Assembly (NCBI RefSeq): GCF_026210795.1 | Contig: NC_089452.1 | Span: 1,240,001 to 1,304,000 of the forward strand | Source of the DNA: Rhizophagus irregularis | Lineage: Eukaryota > Glomeromycota > Glomeromycetes > Glomerales > Glomeraceae | DNA: 64,000 nucleotides | Reading direction: 5' to 3' | Shown here: in pieces, positions 23,400-36,115 of the stretch | Numbering within the stretch: position 1 is the first letter of the stretch | Layout: each line of letters starts with the position of its first letter | Position numbers and translations under genes: made by a program | The notes under the pieces: generated by a model | Database searches by the model: none | What the model was told of the DNA's origin: nothing | Seen by the model: the letters and a program-made list of their open reading frames with translations, nothing else

Positions 23400-25285
23400 T
23401 ATTATTATTTTATTATTATCGTTATTTTGTTATATTTTGAAATAATAAGTGGGAGATCCAAATCTCCCTCCTATATTTATATTTTTCCTTGGTCATGTGA
23501 TTTTTGTCAATCTTCCTATTTTTATTACTTATTACATCATTCATCTTGATGTTAATTTCATTCCATTTTATCTTTTCAACATTCTTTTCACATCCATTTT
23601 ATTTTATAAATTTCAAATTTTCCAGAGTATCCATATTAATTCGATTTCAGAAATTCATTTTGTACATTCTTAATACAAAATCCACTTTACATTTTCTGAA
23701 CTTCATAAATTTTATTGTTCATTTCATCTATCATTTTTTTTTTTTTTTTTATGTTCAAAATTCCCTTTACTATAATAAAATTCTTCTGTAGAAATTTTCC
23801 TTTATTTTTCCTTCACGCCATTTATTCTCCACACAATTTATTTTTCCCATCTTTTCTTGAAAATCTAATTATCATTTTATCCTCTTTTAGTAATTATTAC
23901 TTCTATTGGTCCATTTAATTTTAATTTATCCTTTACTCCTTATTATGGTAACTTTTAATCTTATCGGTTCTCCTTTTCTTTTATTTATTTTATTTTGTGT
24001 AATAAATTACATCATTATATAATTACACGATTAATTGAACTACATAACTTACTGTACTATTTGTATTACCTCATGTGATTTGACTTGTATTACCCACATT
24101 TATTACACTTACTGCGCCATCTTGTGTTACCTCAAAAATATACAAATAGTACCCCCTTTCCTTTTATCTCTCACCTTTTCGTATTTTCTTCAATTATTTT
24201 CTTTTGGTAAGTTTTATTGTGCCTTGTGTAATATTTATTAGTCACCTGACTTGTGTAATACATGTGATTCATATCTCTCACATGTCTTGTACTACTCACA
24301 TGATCTTGTGTATTATTTTACTGCACCATTCATTTAATAAGTGGGAGATTCAAATCTCCCTCTTTCATATACTCTTACTACGCCTCAAATTCTATTATAT
24401 CCTAAAATTTACTGTGCTTTGATAATCTTTAATTAATAATCTCGACACCTGTGTTGACATTTTATATAATTTTACTGCGCTACAAAATCTCTTATCATTT
24501 ATATCCTTATTAATTTTTAATAACCTATACCAGGCTTACCTTTACCTTCAATTATTGAAGTATAGTAGTTTCTGGGTTTGTCATTAACATTTTATCACTT
24601 GACCTGCAAGTTTTATCTTTCACAATCTTTTTATATTAACTGAAGAAATAACAGTTTTAATTTTAAATTTATCTGGATAAGTACATCATACCCAATTATT
24701 TCACCGCATCCTTCTTTTTATAATTCCTAAAGTAGGCTTATAATTTAAGTATTTCACCCAAATTCTTTTTATATTAACTGAAGAATTCCAACAGTTTTAT
24801 TTATTTTGATCCATTACAATACACAGAAATTCTCTCTTGTAATAAATCCATTTTATTTTATTTTATGGATCTTTCATTAAAATACGAAATTCGTTTACCA
24901 TTTTTAAATTTTAGTAAACCTTACTCAACCCATATATTTTATTTGTCCATGAATTTTTCATTAAAATACTAAATTCATTTACCATTATTTATGATAAACC
25001 TTATTCAACTCATGTTTTAAAATTTTTTTTTTTTTTTTTTTTTTTGACCTAATATAGTACGCAGAATTCTTTCCTATAGTAAGCCTTTTATCAGTTTTTA
25101 GGTACTTAAAAACCTTTTATTATTATTTTGAATACCTCAAGTTCAGATTCTCTAGGAATACCTTATTATTGGTACTTGATCATATGAGGATGATCAAAAT
25201 GACCTTTTGCATAGTTGTTAATAATAACCTTTTGCATAATTGCTAGTTACAACCTTTCACATGATTGCTGATCATTTCCTTTCTT
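23400..25285 (-). other. Long untranslated leader of element 1
   Basis: About 1.9 kb without a gene. It contains two copies of a perfect-arm hairpin (gggagatccaaatctccc at 23451-23468 and gggagattcaaatctccc at 24343-24360), a CACATG/TTGTGTAAT-rich cluster (24040-24320), a repeated 'tttttatattaactgaag' (about 24629 and 24764), and a two-unit tandem of about 108 bp (24845-25015). Such leaders often hold packaging or translation signals, but I can assign none. Confidence 0.55.
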
Positions 25286-25298
25286 GGAGCATGCACCA
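25286..25298 (-). other. Primer binding site of element 1 (tRNA-Gly)
   Basis: On the minus strand TGGTGCATGCTCC begins 3 nt after the 5' LTR. It is complementary to a tRNA ending GGAGCATGCACCA. The terminal CATGCACCA matches tRNA-Gly(GCC) 3' ends known from eukaryotes. Confidence 0.75.
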
Positions 25299-25301
25299 TA
25301 A

Positions 25302-26026
25302 TGTCACCGGCACCTGCCACGTACCGATAGACGAAATCTTAACATTTATAAATATATATGTATCCGTGCTTGGTTTAGATTTTATCATTTTAATTTATTC
25401 AAAATTTCAAACTTCGATAATTTCCCTTAGTGTTATCATAACATTATTAATTATCATTATATTTTCCTAAGTTCCCAATATTATTTTCAATTTCAAGTCG
25501 AAACTCCTTCCGCTTCACTTAAGTCCAAAATCTCGATCTTAAATAACTTTTCTTATCTTGAATATCTTTTCTTATCTCTTGATCATCTATCTAAAACTTA
25601 ACATTCCCCAACAATTTACTTGTTATTCCATTATACATTCCCCAACTTAACATTTTCATTATAAATCTGTATCCATGAATTATTTCCCCAACAATTGATT
25701 TGTCTGATTCCCTTTTAATTTATCATTTATAATTTTCCCATTCCATCAATTAAACTATCAAAGTCCTCCCAACGAAATAATAATCTATTTATGCTAGACT
25801 ACTAATAACTAATCTAATAATATAAATAATTATAAATAACTGAATTATAAATAAATATTATTATAAATAACTAACTATTGTACAACTATAACAATGTATT
25901 TCTAATTATTTCAGTTAAATATTCTTTTGTCGGTTAAATGTTTATCCATATTCCATTCAGTATTTCATTCAGCCTTCGGATAATTATTCCTCTGTTCACG
26001 TGATTATTTCGATATCTAGGGTTACA
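25302..26026 (-). repeat. 5' LTR of element 1
   Basis: 725 bp, paired with 13551-14275. It begins TGTCACCGG on the plus strand and ends GGGTTACA. It supplies the promoter for minus-strand transcription. Confidence 0.93.
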
Positions 26027-26237
26027 CCGGTATCGCATGATCTTTATAATTAAAAATGGTTATAATAAATCATATCAGGCATTAAAATCGTATCAGACAT
26101 TAAAATCTTATATCAGGAATTAATCGCAATATTCAAATTACGTAGTACCAGATAAATCACTTATTCAGCACTTTAAGCCAAATAACAGGACCAGAAATAT
26201 ACATATAAGGGTCAGGTTTGCGAATTTTGAACTAAAA

Positions 26238-26346
26238 AAAATCATGAAAATCTTTCCCTTTTAGATAATTTTTGATAATGCCAGTCAGAATTTTATTTCC
26301 TATTATAGTAACCGACTGACATTATCATAATTCCGGCCCTGAAAAA
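26238..26346. repeat. Short dispersed repeat (CAGTCA...CCGGCCC family), copy 1
   Basis: Contains 'ccagtcagaattttatt' then 'gactgacattat' and 'aattccggccc'. Related copies lie at about 37072-37160 (inverted) and 62010-62075. The inverted CCAGTCA/TGACTGG cores suggest a very small foldback element. Confidence 0.45.
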
Positions 26347-26449
26347 ATGCGTACAGCTCATAGTAAAAAATTTTTTCATCACCTGACCCTTATATATATA
26401 TTTCTGGGTCCTCAAATAACTAACGCCACCTAAAGGTAGCTTGTTATAT

Positions 26450-27453
26450 GGTTACACCACGATTTTCCGACAATCTTTTTTCCGACATACCCTTTGCCCG
26501 ACAATGATCACCCGACAAGACATATTCCCGAATGTATATTTTACCGACATGACACATTCCCTAATGGACATTATACCGACATGTTAGTTCTCCCGACATG
26601 ACATTATCCCGACAACACATTTCCCAACAGACATTTTCTCGACATGACATATACATTAAAAAAAGCGATTTCCCGAATTTCCCAATTATTTAAAATAAAA
26701 CATATGGAGAAAATTTTTTTATTTGTTTATTCATATATTTATTTTAGTAAAAATTCGCAATTTCATGTACACTGTATATTTCATTTTAATAGTGCAAATT
26801 TTTAATAAAATAGCTTGCAGCAACCCGTTGTGTCCCTACAAAAATTTATTTTAGTTGCATTTATTTATTTCCAGTTATTTTTTTAACAACTTTTTAAAAA
26901 AGAATTTGCCATAAGACAATTGTCTTATTAAATATATCCATGTCTTATAAAGTACAACGGTTTAAGAAACCTTTTTTTTAAAAAAAAATTGTTATAAAAT
27001 AGTTATTTTTTAAAAAAAATGATAATAAATTAAAAATAAATTTAGATAAAAAAGTAAATTAAAACGGTTTTAAAAAATTATTAAAAAAAATGAAATAATT
27101 ATTAAATAAATAAATAAATATATATATAAAAACCATGCTAGTCGTGAAAAATCACATTGAAAAAAAAGGAAAATAAAGAACTGTTAATAACAGTCATTTA
27201 TATTTATATTTATAAACATGATACATTATAATAAATTACTTTTTGTAAATCATCTCAACATGTCGGGAAATTTCTGTCGGGATATGTGTTGTCGGGATAA
27301 TGTCATGTCAGGAAAACTAACATGTAGGTATAATGTCTATTAGGGAATGTGTCATGTCGGTAAATATACATTCGGGAATATGTCTTGTCAGGTAATCATT
27401 GTCGGGCAAAGGGTATGTCAGGAAAAAGGTTGTCGGGAAGTTGTCTGACATTG
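26450..27453. mobile_element. 1.0-kb foldback DNA element with CCGACA-repeat arms
   Basis: The two arms of about 200 bp (26454-26655 and 27250-27453) are inverted copies of each other. Each is built from degenerate 'ccgacatgac' units spaced about 20 bp apart. The centre is AT-rich and non-coding. The candidate 8-bp flanking duplication TGTTATAT occurs at 26442-26449 and 27454-27461. Non-autonomous; superfamily uncertain. Confidence 0.7.
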
Positions 27454-27769
27454 TGTTATATTACCAATATAACAGTCACCACAAAGTGCTGAATAACTAT
27501 TAAATATTGAGTATTTAATAATTTATAAAAATACATAACTTATGACATTATAATTGGATAAATAATTATACAGTATTGATTTATTTTCAGAAAACAAGGA
27601 ATTTAAAGTCATATAATCATATAAAAATCTTTATAGTAATCACTAATATATATATTCGTTTATTTTCAAAAAACAAGAAATTTAAAAGTCAACATAAAAT
27701 CTTTATAATCACTAACATATATTCATAATTATTTTACTCTATCAACCTCTTTGCCTACAATAAAAATAA

Positions 27770-28808
27770 GGGTATTGCTAAATCTCACCGGTGGTGATTC
27801 TCACTGGTGGTGATTTTCACCGTTATTAATGTTGGCAGAAATTATGATTTAGCCAGAATTATAAAAAATTTTTTTGCAAATTTTTACCAAGAAAAAAAAT
27901 TAAATGTAAGTAGTTTTTTTAAATATTGAACATGTTTTACTTAATAAAAAAACTTAATTTATTTGACCAAAGTAAGGAAATTACACTTTAAATTTAATAG
28001 ACAGAAAAAAAAAATTTGAAAGTTAATACTATTATGAGAAATGCAATTTTTTCCAAAAGTAATACATTTACACTCATGAAATTTGATACACAACTAGTTT
28101 TAATCTTGCTGAACAACGATTTCATTTGACCAAAGTGGTGAAAGTACACTCTGAAATTAACAAATAAAAAAGAAAAATTCGAAAGTTAGTATCATTATGA
28201 AAAATGCGATTTTCTTCACAATTATTACACTACATCCATGAAATTTTATATACAACTAGTTTCGACCACGCTGAACAACTTTCACTTAATAAAGAAAGAC
28301 GATTTCATTTGACTAAAGTGGTGAAATTACGCTCTGAAGTTCACAAACGGAAAAAAAATATTCGAAAGTTAGTACCGTTATGAAAAATGTGATTTTCTCC
28401 ACAAGTATTATACTTACATCCATGAAATTTGATATACAACTAGTTTCAACCTCGCTGAACATCTTTCACTTAATAAAGAAAGCTGATTTCATTTGACTAA
28501 AGTGTTGAAATTACGCTTTGAAGTTGGTAAACAGAAAAACAAATATTTAAATGTGTTTTTTTTTCATAAATATTATATCTAACTTTATGAAATTGAAATA
28601 TACTCCTATGGGTTTAATAGTGTAACAAAAGTAATATTTTTTGTATTAAAAACACGTAAAATATTAAAAGAAAAGCAAAGCAAGCAAAGCAAGCAAAGCA
28701 AAAACAAATTTCATAAATATGATAAATATATGTTATGTTGTGTAACATAAGTAATCACATGATCACATGACCGGTGAAAATCACCACCGGTGAAAATTTG
28801 ACAATTCC
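27770..28808. mobile_element. 1.04-kb MULE-like non-autonomous element with internal tandem repeat
   Basis: Ends GGGTATTGCTAAATCTCACC and, inverted, GGAATTGTCAAATTTTCACC continue into matching 'ggtggtgattttcaccg' arms. They are flanked by the 9-bp direct repeat TAAAAATAA (27761-27769 and 28809-28817); 9 bp is typical for Mutator-like elements. Inside are four tandem units starting near 27961, 28124, 28307 and 28491 (period 163-184 bp), each with 'atttgac(c/t)aaagt' and 'gaaagttagta'. A short (agcaaagca)n tract lies near 28675. No transposase. Confidence 0.75.
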
Positions 28809-29163
28809 TAAAAATAATATATAGTCTTAATTAAAAGGGGATCATAGAAGTGATAATCTAAGTTGTTTCAGAAAGACTAGTAGCATTAATGATACTTCAA
28901 TCAATGAATTTTATGATAATGTTTCAGATATACAGTTGTATTGCAATTTATAAGAAATAATAATTATTAAATTTTCTAAACAAATTTCAAATGAAAGTAA
29001 AAATATAAATAAACATTTCAATAACTGAATTTTTATACTTATATTAATCATATTTAATCTTTATTACTTTATTGTAAAAACGTAATAGAAGCACATAATA
29101 AAAATGTTTTCTATGTAATTATTGATAAATAATCTAACAAATAAAGAATAAATAATAGAATTA

Positions 29164-32100
29164 TTAATTTTCAATTATACATTCTAAACACTCAGAATCT
29201 TCTTTAGCTAAAATTTCAGTAAGACTGCGACTTGTATAATATGCTTGTGAATGATATTGTATATCAGAAGTACTTGCTTGTTCTTGCCATAAAGCTTTGT
29301 TTGCTTCTACAAATTCAAACATATCATTTTTTAATTGATTATCAATATCAAATACTTCATATTTATAATTTCCATCCCTGTTTATCTCATAATGTTTATC
29401 AATACATCTAATCCATTCAGATATAATATTTTCAAGCATTATTATGGTTGGTCTATTTGAAGGATCTGAATCCCAACATTTTTTCATTAAATCTATATAA
29501 CATTTTGGAGTATTTTTCATAATTTCAGGACGCTTTCCTTCTTTACAAATACTCAAGCTGAGTTGAAGATCATGTGCTTTATTTTCATATGGTGGAACTC
29601 CCGATGTAAATTCCCACATTATCATTGAAAAGCTATAAATATCACTTGCTGGAGTATAGGGTTTTTTTCTTAATATCTCAGGTGCCATATAAGGTAAAAC
29701 TCCATAAATTTCATTAACTTTATTATAGGAATCTTCTAAATCACTTATAGGTTTGCATAATCCTAAATCAATAATAAATAACTCATTGTAATTATCTGAT
29801 ATTAAAATATTACCATCATGAAAATCACCATGAGCCAAATTTGATTCATGTATTACTTTAAGTCCTAATATAATTTTTTTCAATAATTGTAATTTTTCTT
29901 GCCACTTAAGCTTAATTATATCAGATAAACATTTTCTCAAGCTTCCTTTTTTCGCATAACTCATTATTATTATATAATTTAAATTTTCTGGATTTTGGGT
30001 AATTCCAAAAAATTGAATAAATTTTGAAAATGATTTTTTCTGACAATTATAATGATATTTCCACTATATAAATAATAAAAAATTATTAAATTTTTGCAAA
30101 AGGAAATAAACAGCATACTATTAAATATAAATATTATACCTCATCCAGAAATTTACTATTCAAACTTGATGAATTATTAAGTGTTTTAAGAATGACCTCG
30201 TAACCTGTTTGCCTATTCCATTGTTGTTTGCTAAAATTCCAACTAAAAATGGGCCCATCTGACCAAGTAGCTTTATGAATTTCACTAAATCCTCCTTTAT
30301 CATAATAATTAATATTTGACAATTTGTTATAAGGTATCCACTCTAAAATTTCATAACTATTTTTAGCATTTAATTGTGCTTTTTGAATAAATTTATCAAT
30401 AAATTCATTTTTACTAGTCCACTTTAAAAAATCTTGTTGAAATCGGTTAGTATTACATTGTTGGCACCATTGGTAATCAGTACATAGTTGCCTACATTCA
30501 TTACACAATTCAGCCTCATTTTTAGGATTCACTTTGTTACTTTCTGCTACTTTTTGATGCCAATAAAAAGCCTTTTCAAAATTCTTTTCTGTTCCTTTTC
30601 CATTTTCATAGCACATGGCTAAATTATTCATTGCTTGAATATGTCCATTTTCTGCTGCTTTTTGATACCAATGAAAGGCTTTTTCTAAATTTTTTTCTGT
30701 TCCTTCTCCGTTTTTACAACATATGGCTAAATCAAACATTGCTTCTTTGACACCATTTTCTGCTGCTTTTTGATACCAATGAAAGGTTTTATCTAAATTC
30801 TTTTCTGTTCCTTCTCCATTTTTATAACATATGGCTAAATTAAACATTGCTACTTCATTTCCATTTTCTGCTGCTTTTTGATACCAATAAAAGGTTTTTT
30901 CTAAATTCTTTTCTATTCCTTCTCCATTACAATAACTAATGGCTAAATTAAACATTGCTTTTGCATCGCCATTTACTGCTGCCTTTTGATACCAATGAAA
31001 GGCTTTTTCTAAATTCTTTTCTGTCCCTTCTCCATTTTTATAACATATGGCTAAATTAAATATTGCTTCTTCATTACCATTTTCTGCTGCTTCTTGATAC
31101 CAATAAAAAGCTTTTTCTAAATTCCTTTCTGTTCCTTCTCCATTTTTATAAAATATGGCTAAATTAAACATTGCAATAGAGTAACCATCTTCTGCTGCTT
31201 TTTGATACCAATAAAAGGCTTTTTCTAAATTCTTTTTTGTACCTCTACCATTTTCATAACATATAGCTAAATTAAACATTGCTTCTTTAACATCCTTTAC
31301 TGCTGTTTTTTTATACCAATAAAAAGCTTGTTCTAAATTCTTTTCTATTCCTTCTCCAATATAATACATATTTGCTAAATTAAACATTGCAACAGTATAA
31401 CCATCTTCTGCAGCTTTTTGATACCAATAAAAGGCTTTTTCTAAATTCTTTTCTGTTCCTTTTCCATCCTTGTAACATATAGCTAAATTAAACATTGCAT
31501 TAGTATAACCATTTTCTGCTGCTTTTTGATACCAATAAAAGGCTTCTTCCAAATTCTCTTCAGTTCCTTCTCCGTTTTCATAATGTATAGCTAAATTAAA
31601 CATTGCTTCAATATGATCTACTTCTGCTGCCTTATGATACCAATAAAAGGCCTTTTCTAAATTCATTTTTGTACCTTTTCCATTTTTATGACATAAAGCT
31701 AAATTAAACATTGCTTCAATATGATCTATTTCTGCTACTTTTTGATACCAATAAAAAGCTTTTTCTAAATTCATTTTTGTGCCTTTTTCATTTTCATAAC
31801 ATATGGCTAAATTAAACATTGCTTCAATATGATCTATTTCTGCTGCCTTTTGATACCAATAAAAGGCTTTTTCTAAATTATAATTTGTACCTTTTCCATT
31901 TTCATAACATATGGCTAAATTAAACATTGCAATAGTGTAACCATTTTCTGCTGCTTTTTGATGCCAATAAAAGGCTTTTTCTATATTCTTATTTGTACCT
32001 TTTCCATTTTCATAACATATAGCTAAATTAAACATTGCTTCATTAACACCTTTTACTGCTATTTTTTTATACAAATAAAAGGCTTGTTCTAAATTTTTTT

Positions 32101-35100
32101 CTATCCCTTCTCCAATATAATACATATTTGCTAAATTAAACATTGCAACAGTGTAACCATTTTCTGCTGCTTTTTGATACCAATGAAAGGCTTTTTCTAA
32201 ATTCTTTTCTGTTCCTTTTCCATTTTTATAACATATGGCTAAATTAAACATTGCTTCATTAACACCTTTTACTGCTGTTTTTTTATACAAATAAAAAGCT
32301 TTCTCTAAATTCTTTTCTATTCCTTCACCATTATAATAGCTATTAGCTAAATTAAACATTGCATTAATGTGATCTAATTCTGCTTCTTTTTGATACCAAT
32401 AAAAGGCTTTTTCTAAATTCGTTTCTGTTCCTTCGTCATTATAATAGCAACTAGCAAAATTAAACATTGTGTTAGTGTGATCTTTTTCTGCTGCTTTTTG
32501 ATACCAATAAAAAGCTTTTTCTAAATTCTTTATTGTTCCCTCTCCAATATAATATTTATTGGCTAAACTAAACATTGAAATAATGTGATCTTTTTCTGCT
32601 GCTTTTTGATTCCAATAAAAAGCTTTTACCAAATTCTTTTCTATTCCCTCTCCATTATAATAGCAATTAGACAAATTAAACATTGCATTAATGTGATCAT
32701 TTTCTGCTGCTTTTTTATACCAATAAAAGGCTTTTTCTAAATTCTTTTTTGCACCTTTTCCATTTTCATAACATAAAGCTAAATTAAACACTGCATTAGT
32801 ATAATCATTTTCCGCTGCTTTTTGATACCAATAAAAAGCTTTTTCTAAATTCTTTTTTGTACCTTTTCCATTTTCATAACATATGGCTAAACTAAACATT
32901 GCACCTTTAACATCTTTTACTGCTGTTTTTTTATACCAATAAAAGGCTTGTTCTAAATTCTTTTCTATTCCTTCTCCACTATAATACATATTTGCTAAAT
33001 TAAACATTGCAACAATATAACCATCTTCTGCTGCTTTTTGATACCAATAAAAGGATTTTTCTGAATTCTTCTCTGTTCCTTCTCCATTTTTATAGCATAT
33101 GGCTAAATTAAACATTGCTTCATTAACACCTTTTACTGCTGTTTTTTTATACAAATAAAAGGCTTTTTCTAAATTCTTTTCTATTCCTTCTCCATTATAA
33201 TAGTTATTGGCTAAATTAAACATTATTTTAATGTGATCTAATTCTGCTTCTTTTTGATACCAATAAAAGGCCTTTTCTAAATTCTTTTCTGTTTCTTCTC
33301 CAATATAATACATATTTGCTAAATTAGATACTACATTAGTGTAACCATTTTCTGCTGCTTTTTGATACCAATGAAAGGCTTTTTCTAGATTCTTCTCTGT
33401 TCCTTCTCCATTATAATAGCTATTAGCTAAATTAAACATTGCATTAATGTAATCTTTTTCTGCTGCTTTTTGATACCAATAAAAGGCTTTTTCTAAATTC
33501 TTTATTGTTCCTTTTCCGATGTAATATTTATTGGCTAAACAAAACATTGAAATAATGTGATCTTTTTCTGCTGCTTTTTGATTCCAATGAAAAGCTTTTA
33601 CTAAATTCTTTTCCGTTTCTATTCCAATTTCATAACATGTGGCTAAAATAAGCATTGCTTCTTTAACACCATGTTCTGCTGCTTTTTGATACCAATAAAA
33701 GGATTCTTTTAGATTCTCTTCTGTCCCTTTTCCATTTTCATAATGTATAGCTAAATTAAACATTGCTTCTTTAACACCATTTTCCGCTGCTTTTTGATAC
33801 CAATAAAAGGCTTTTTCTAAATTCTTTTCTATTCCTTCTCCATTTTCATAATGTATAGCTAGATTAAACATTGCTTTAATATGATCTTTTTCTGCTGCCT
33901 TTTGACACCAATGAAAGGCTTTTTCTAAATTCTTTTTTGTTCCTACTCCATTTTCATAATAATGTATAGCTAAATTAAACATTGCTTTAATGTGATATTG
34001 TTCTGCTGCCATTTGATGCCAATAAAAGGCTTTTTCTAAATTCTTTTCTATTCCTTTTCCATCTTTGTAACATATAGCCAAATTAAACATTGCATTAATG
34101 TTACCATTTTCTGCTGCTTTTTGATACCAATAAAAGACTTTTTCTAAATTACTTTCTGTTCCTTTTCCATCTTCATAATATATTGCTAAATTAAACATTG
34201 CATTAGTGTAACCATTTTCTGCTGCTTTTTGATACCAATAAAAGGCTTTTTCTAAATTTTTTTCTGTTCCTTTTCCATCCTCATAACATATGGCTAAATT
34301 AAACATTGCATTATTGTAACCATTTTCTGCTGCTTTTTGGTACCAATAAAAGGCTTTTTCTAAGTTCTTTTCTATTACTTCCCCATTTTCATAATGTAAG
34401 GCTAAATTATACATTGCTTCTTTAACACCATTTTCCGCTGATTTTTGATACCAATAAAAGGCTCTTTTTAAATTCCTTTCTGTTCCTTTTCCACCTTCAT
34501 GACATATAGCTAAATTAAACATTGCAATAGTATAACCATTTTCTGCTGCTTTTTGATAACAATGAAATGCTTTTTTTGAACTTATTGCAATTTCTGTTCT
34601 TTGATTCCAATAAAAGTAATTTTCTAAATTCTTATCTGTTCCCTTTTCATTTTCATAGTATATGGCTAAATTAAATATTGCATCAGTATGACCATTTTCT
34701 TCTGCTTTTTGATACCAATAAAAGGCTTTTTCTAGATTTTTTTCTGTTCCTTTTCCATTTTCATAACATATGGCTAAATTAAGCATTGCAATAGTGTAAC
34801 CATTTTCTGCTGCTTTTTGATACCATTGAAAGGCTTTTTCTAAATTCTGTTCTGCTCCCTTTCCATTTTTATAGCATATAGCTAAATTAAACATTGCAGC
34901 AGTGTAACCATTTCTTGCTGCTTTTTGATACCAATAAAAAGTTTTTTTCGAACTTCTTGCATTTTTAGCTTTTTGATACCAATATAGGGCTTTTTCTAAA
35001 TTCCTTTCTATTCCCTTTTCATTTTCATAACATATGGCTAAATTAGACATTGCATCAGTGTAACTATTTTCTGCTGTTTTTTGATACCAATAAAAGGCTT

Positions 35101-35950
35101 TTTCTAAATTCTTTTCTATTACTTCTCCAGTTTCATAATGTATAGCTAAATTAAACATTGCTTCTTTAACACCATTTTCCGCTGCTTTCTGATGCCAATA
35201 AAAGGCTTTTTCTAAATTCTTTTCTATTACTTCTCCATTTTCATAATATATGGCTAAATTGAACATTGCTTCTTTAACACCTCTTTCCGATGCTTTTTGA
35301 TACCAATAAAAGGCATTTTCTAAGTTCTTTTCTATTACTTTTCCACTTTCATAATATATAGCTAAATTAGACATTGCTTTAATATGCTCTTTTTCTGCTG
35401 CCTTTTGATACCAATAAAAGGCTTTTTCTAAATTCTTTTCTGCCCCTTTTCCATTTTCATAACATATGGCTAAATTAAACATTGCATCTGTGTAACCATT
35501 TTCTGCTGCTTTTCGATACCAATAAAAAGCTTTTTCTAAATTCTTTTCTGTTCCATCTACATTTTCATAAAATATGTTAAAATTATTCATTGCTATATCA
35601 ACACCACTTTCTGCTGCTTTTTGATACCAATAAAAAGCTTTTTCTAAATTCCTTTCTGTTCCTTTTCCATTTTTATAACATATGGCTAAATTACACATTG
35701 CAATAGTGTAACCATCTTCTGCTTTTTTTTGATACCAATGAAAGGCTTTTTCTAAATTCTTTTCTGTTCCTTCTCCATTACAATAGCTATTGGCTAAATT
35801 AAACATTGCTACTTTATTGCCATTTTCTGCTAATTTTTCAATACATTCCTTACACCATGATTCTTTAGTAAAAGGCTTATTGTAACATGAACAATTTTTG
35901 GTGTATACAGTGTCGGTATTTTTATTTGAATTGCTAAATTTGGTTTCCAT
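29164..35950 (-). CDS. Giant Sel1-repeat / TKL-type protein kinase (two exons, 2236 aa)
   Basis: Exon 1 is 35950-30140 and exon 2 is 30063-29164; the 76-bp intron 30064-30139 (GTATAA...TAG) joins them in phase 0, reading FLDE|WKYHYNC. The protein starts METKFSNSNK, then a cysteine-rich CxxC leader (residues 15-40) and about 48 Sel1-like repeats of 36 residues (EKAFYWYQKAAENG...AMFNLAICYENGKGTEKN). A CNEC...WCQQC motif follows, then a kinase domain of about 270 residues. The Gly-loop is KGGFSEIHKA, the ATP-binding Lys lies in VILKTLNN, the catalytic loop is HGDFHDGN (no Arg before Asp), DLG replaces DFG, and APEIL is kept. Sel1 solenoids usually bind partner proteins, so this is probably a scaffolded cytosolic signalling kinase. 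Two Sel1 units are irregular (NARSSKK, AISSKK insertions). No lesion found. Confidence 0.88.
30064..30139 (-). other. Intron in intact Sel1-kinase gene
   Basis: Donor GTATAA directly after GATGAG; acceptor TATATAG before TGGAAATATC. Its length (76 bp), phase and flanks match the 75-bp intron of the broken paralogue. Confidence 0.85.
30545..35835 (-). repeat. Coding minisatellite: ~48 tandem 108-bp Sel1 units
   Basis: The same 36-codon unit recurs through about 5.3 kb with no frame break. The paralogue at 7.1-9.0 kb has about 18 units. Copy number therefore changes by whole units, as expected from unequal exchange. Confidence 0.85.
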
Positions 35951-36115
35951 TGGTTATTTTAGAAATTTATTTTACTGAAAAAATTTATCATTTTTTCAGA
36001 CGAATTTTTTTTAGACAATTTATATTTTATCATGAATGAGTTATTAAAAAGGAATAATTTAATCAAAAGTAGAAGTCACAATAAAAAAAAATAAATTTTT
36101 TCGGGCCGTATTATT

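Larger units (their letters stand above)
13551..26026 (-). mobile_element. LTR retrotransposon element 1 (Ty3/gypsy type, kinase-bearing), 12.5 kb
   Basis: Two 725-bp LTRs (13551-14275 and 25302-26026) start TGT and end ACA. They are flanked by the 4-bp target duplication CCGG (13547-13550 and 26027-26030). I see five substitutions between the LTRs, so the insertion is not brand new. Minus-strand order: leader, an extra ORF, gag, protease, RT, RNase H plus thymidylate-kinase-like domain, integrase. Gag is split by a hAT-type MITE and a frameshift, and RT/RNase H by a CACTA-type MITE, so this copy cannot make its full proteins. Confidence 0.92.
13325..36115. repeat. Tandem segmental duplication, copy 2, expanded by insertions
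   Basis: This copy contains the same flank blocks and the intact Sel1-kinase gene. Its downstream flank is interrupted by LTR element 1 (13551-26026) and by ~1-kb DNA elements at 26450-27453 and 27770-28808. Removing these leaves a unit comparable to 3325-9505, apart from the longer Sel1 array. Confidence 0.65.

Noticed and set aside
26815-26850. Inverse of gcttgcagcaacccgttgtg considered as a second Helitron end
   Set aside because: On the minus strand the hairpin is followed by gcta without CTRR-T, and the site lies inside the CCGACA foldback element.
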